From contig NZ_CAKTYH010000106.1 in NCBI RefSeq assembly GCF_934632265.1, positions 1 through 6,844 of the forward strand: a DNA stretch of 6,844 nucleotides, written 5' to 3'. Numbering within the stretch: the first letter of the stretch is position 1; each line of letters opens with the position of its first letter. Made by a program: the position numbers and the translations under genes. The DNA is from an uncultured Senegalimassilia sp. GTDB lineage: Bacteria; Actinomycetota; Coriobacteriia; Coriobacteriales; Eggerthellaceae. The notes under the pieces are model-generated. The model saw nothing but the letters and a program-made list of their open reading frames with translations. It was not told the origin of the DNA and searched no databases. Shown here in pieces: positions 6,452 to 6,844 of this stretch.

Positions 6452-6844
6452 ATGGATACCTCGGCTTGCATACAGCAGGTGTACCACGCGCCCGACGTGT
6501 ATCTCGTGCAGGTGCCCTTCGAGAACATCTCCACCTCCGCCACCAATTGCTACGTCATCATGGACCAGGGCGAGGCGCTTGTGGTGGATACCGGCGCGCC
6601 TTCCGACGAGGGCGCGAAGGTGCTGTCGGACGCGCTCGATGAGCTGGGCGTGGACCGCGGCCGCGCCAAGTGGTTCCTCACGCACTTCCACCTGGACCAT
6701 GCCGGCCTGATCGATCGCGTGGTCCCCGAGGGCGCCCCGCTTTTCGTGGGCGGCGTCGAGCTGGGCGAGGCGCGCGTCACGCGCACCGGCGTGTTCATCG
6801 ATGCGCTCACGCGGACGTATCGCCAGCAGGGCGTGGCCCTGTCC
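6452..6844 (+). CDS. Metallo-beta-lactamase-fold hydrolase, 5' part (runs off the window)
   Basis: The open frame from ATG 6452 continues to the last base, giving 131 residues without a stop. The N-terminal beta-sandwich pattern is clear: a strand with NCYVI at 32-36, then VVDTG at 44-48, then the metal-binding motif THFHLDHAG at 77-85, with H78, H80, D82 and H83 as the HxHxDH zinc ligands. This defines the MBL-fold superfamily (glyoxalase II-like and related hydrolases). The sub-family and substrate cannot be told because the later metal ligands and any C-terminal domain lie outside the window. No signal peptide is seen, so it is probably cytoplasmic; it has no feature of a secreted beta-lactamase. 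The gap to ftsY is five bases, and no good ribosome binding site precedes the ATG, which suggests translation coupled to ftsY. Another start further downstream is possible but would cut into the first beta strands. Confidence 0.88.
   Translation, partial: MDTSACIQQVYHAPDVYLVQVPFENISTSATNCYVIMDQGEALVVDTGAPSDEGAKVLSDALDELGVDRGRAKWFLTHFHLDHAGLIDRVVPEGAPLFVGGVELGEARVTRTGVFIDALTRTYRQQGVALS

Overview
The window is a GC-rich bacterial chromosomal segment with every gene on the + strand and almost no spacer inside the first cluster. The order is plsX (3' part), rnc, smc, ftsY, then the start of a metallo-beta-lactamase-fold hydrolase. All of these except the last are recognisable housekeeping genes. 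The rnc-smc-ftsY block is widely conserved. Two details narrow the host: no acpP or fab gene lies between plsX and rnc (unlike most Firmicutes), and no fpg/mutM lies between rnc and smc (unlike classical Actinomycetes as I recall them). Together with the high GC content and the protein style, this suggests the Coriobacteriia, probably the Eggerthellaceae. That assignment is an inference from gene order and sequence style, not from a search.

Layout. Bases 2-751 hold the end of plsX (acyl-phosphate synthesis for phospholipids). A 77-base gap containing a small hairpin and a 24-codon open frame leads to rnc at 829-1674 (RNase III with a charged, 11-residue-periodic C-terminal tail). Three bases later smc begins (1678-5247), encoding the full-length chromosome-organising ATPase. 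A perfect 16-bp hairpin just after smc probably ends that transcription unit. A 275-base non-coding interval follows. It holds a possible -10 element and several hairpins, one with a terminator-like shape. ftsY (5523-6446, the SRP receptor) then starts behind a clear ribosome binding site. Five bases after ftsY a metal-dependent hydrolase gene begins and runs off the window end.

The genes serve core functions rather than one pathway: membrane lipid precursor supply (PlsX), double-stranded RNA processing (RNase III), chromosome segregation (SMC) and membrane protein targeting (FtsY). plsX-rnc-smc look co-transcribed, while ftsY and the hydrolase look like a second unit with its own leader.

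I found no mobile element, CRISPR array, tRNA or rRNA, and no defence-like or clearly new multi-gene system. The points worth a second look are subtle: an Asp-to-Asn change at a metal-binding position of RNase III, the loss of one glycine from each hinge glycine pair in SMC, and a structured, possibly regulatory leader ahead of ftsY.
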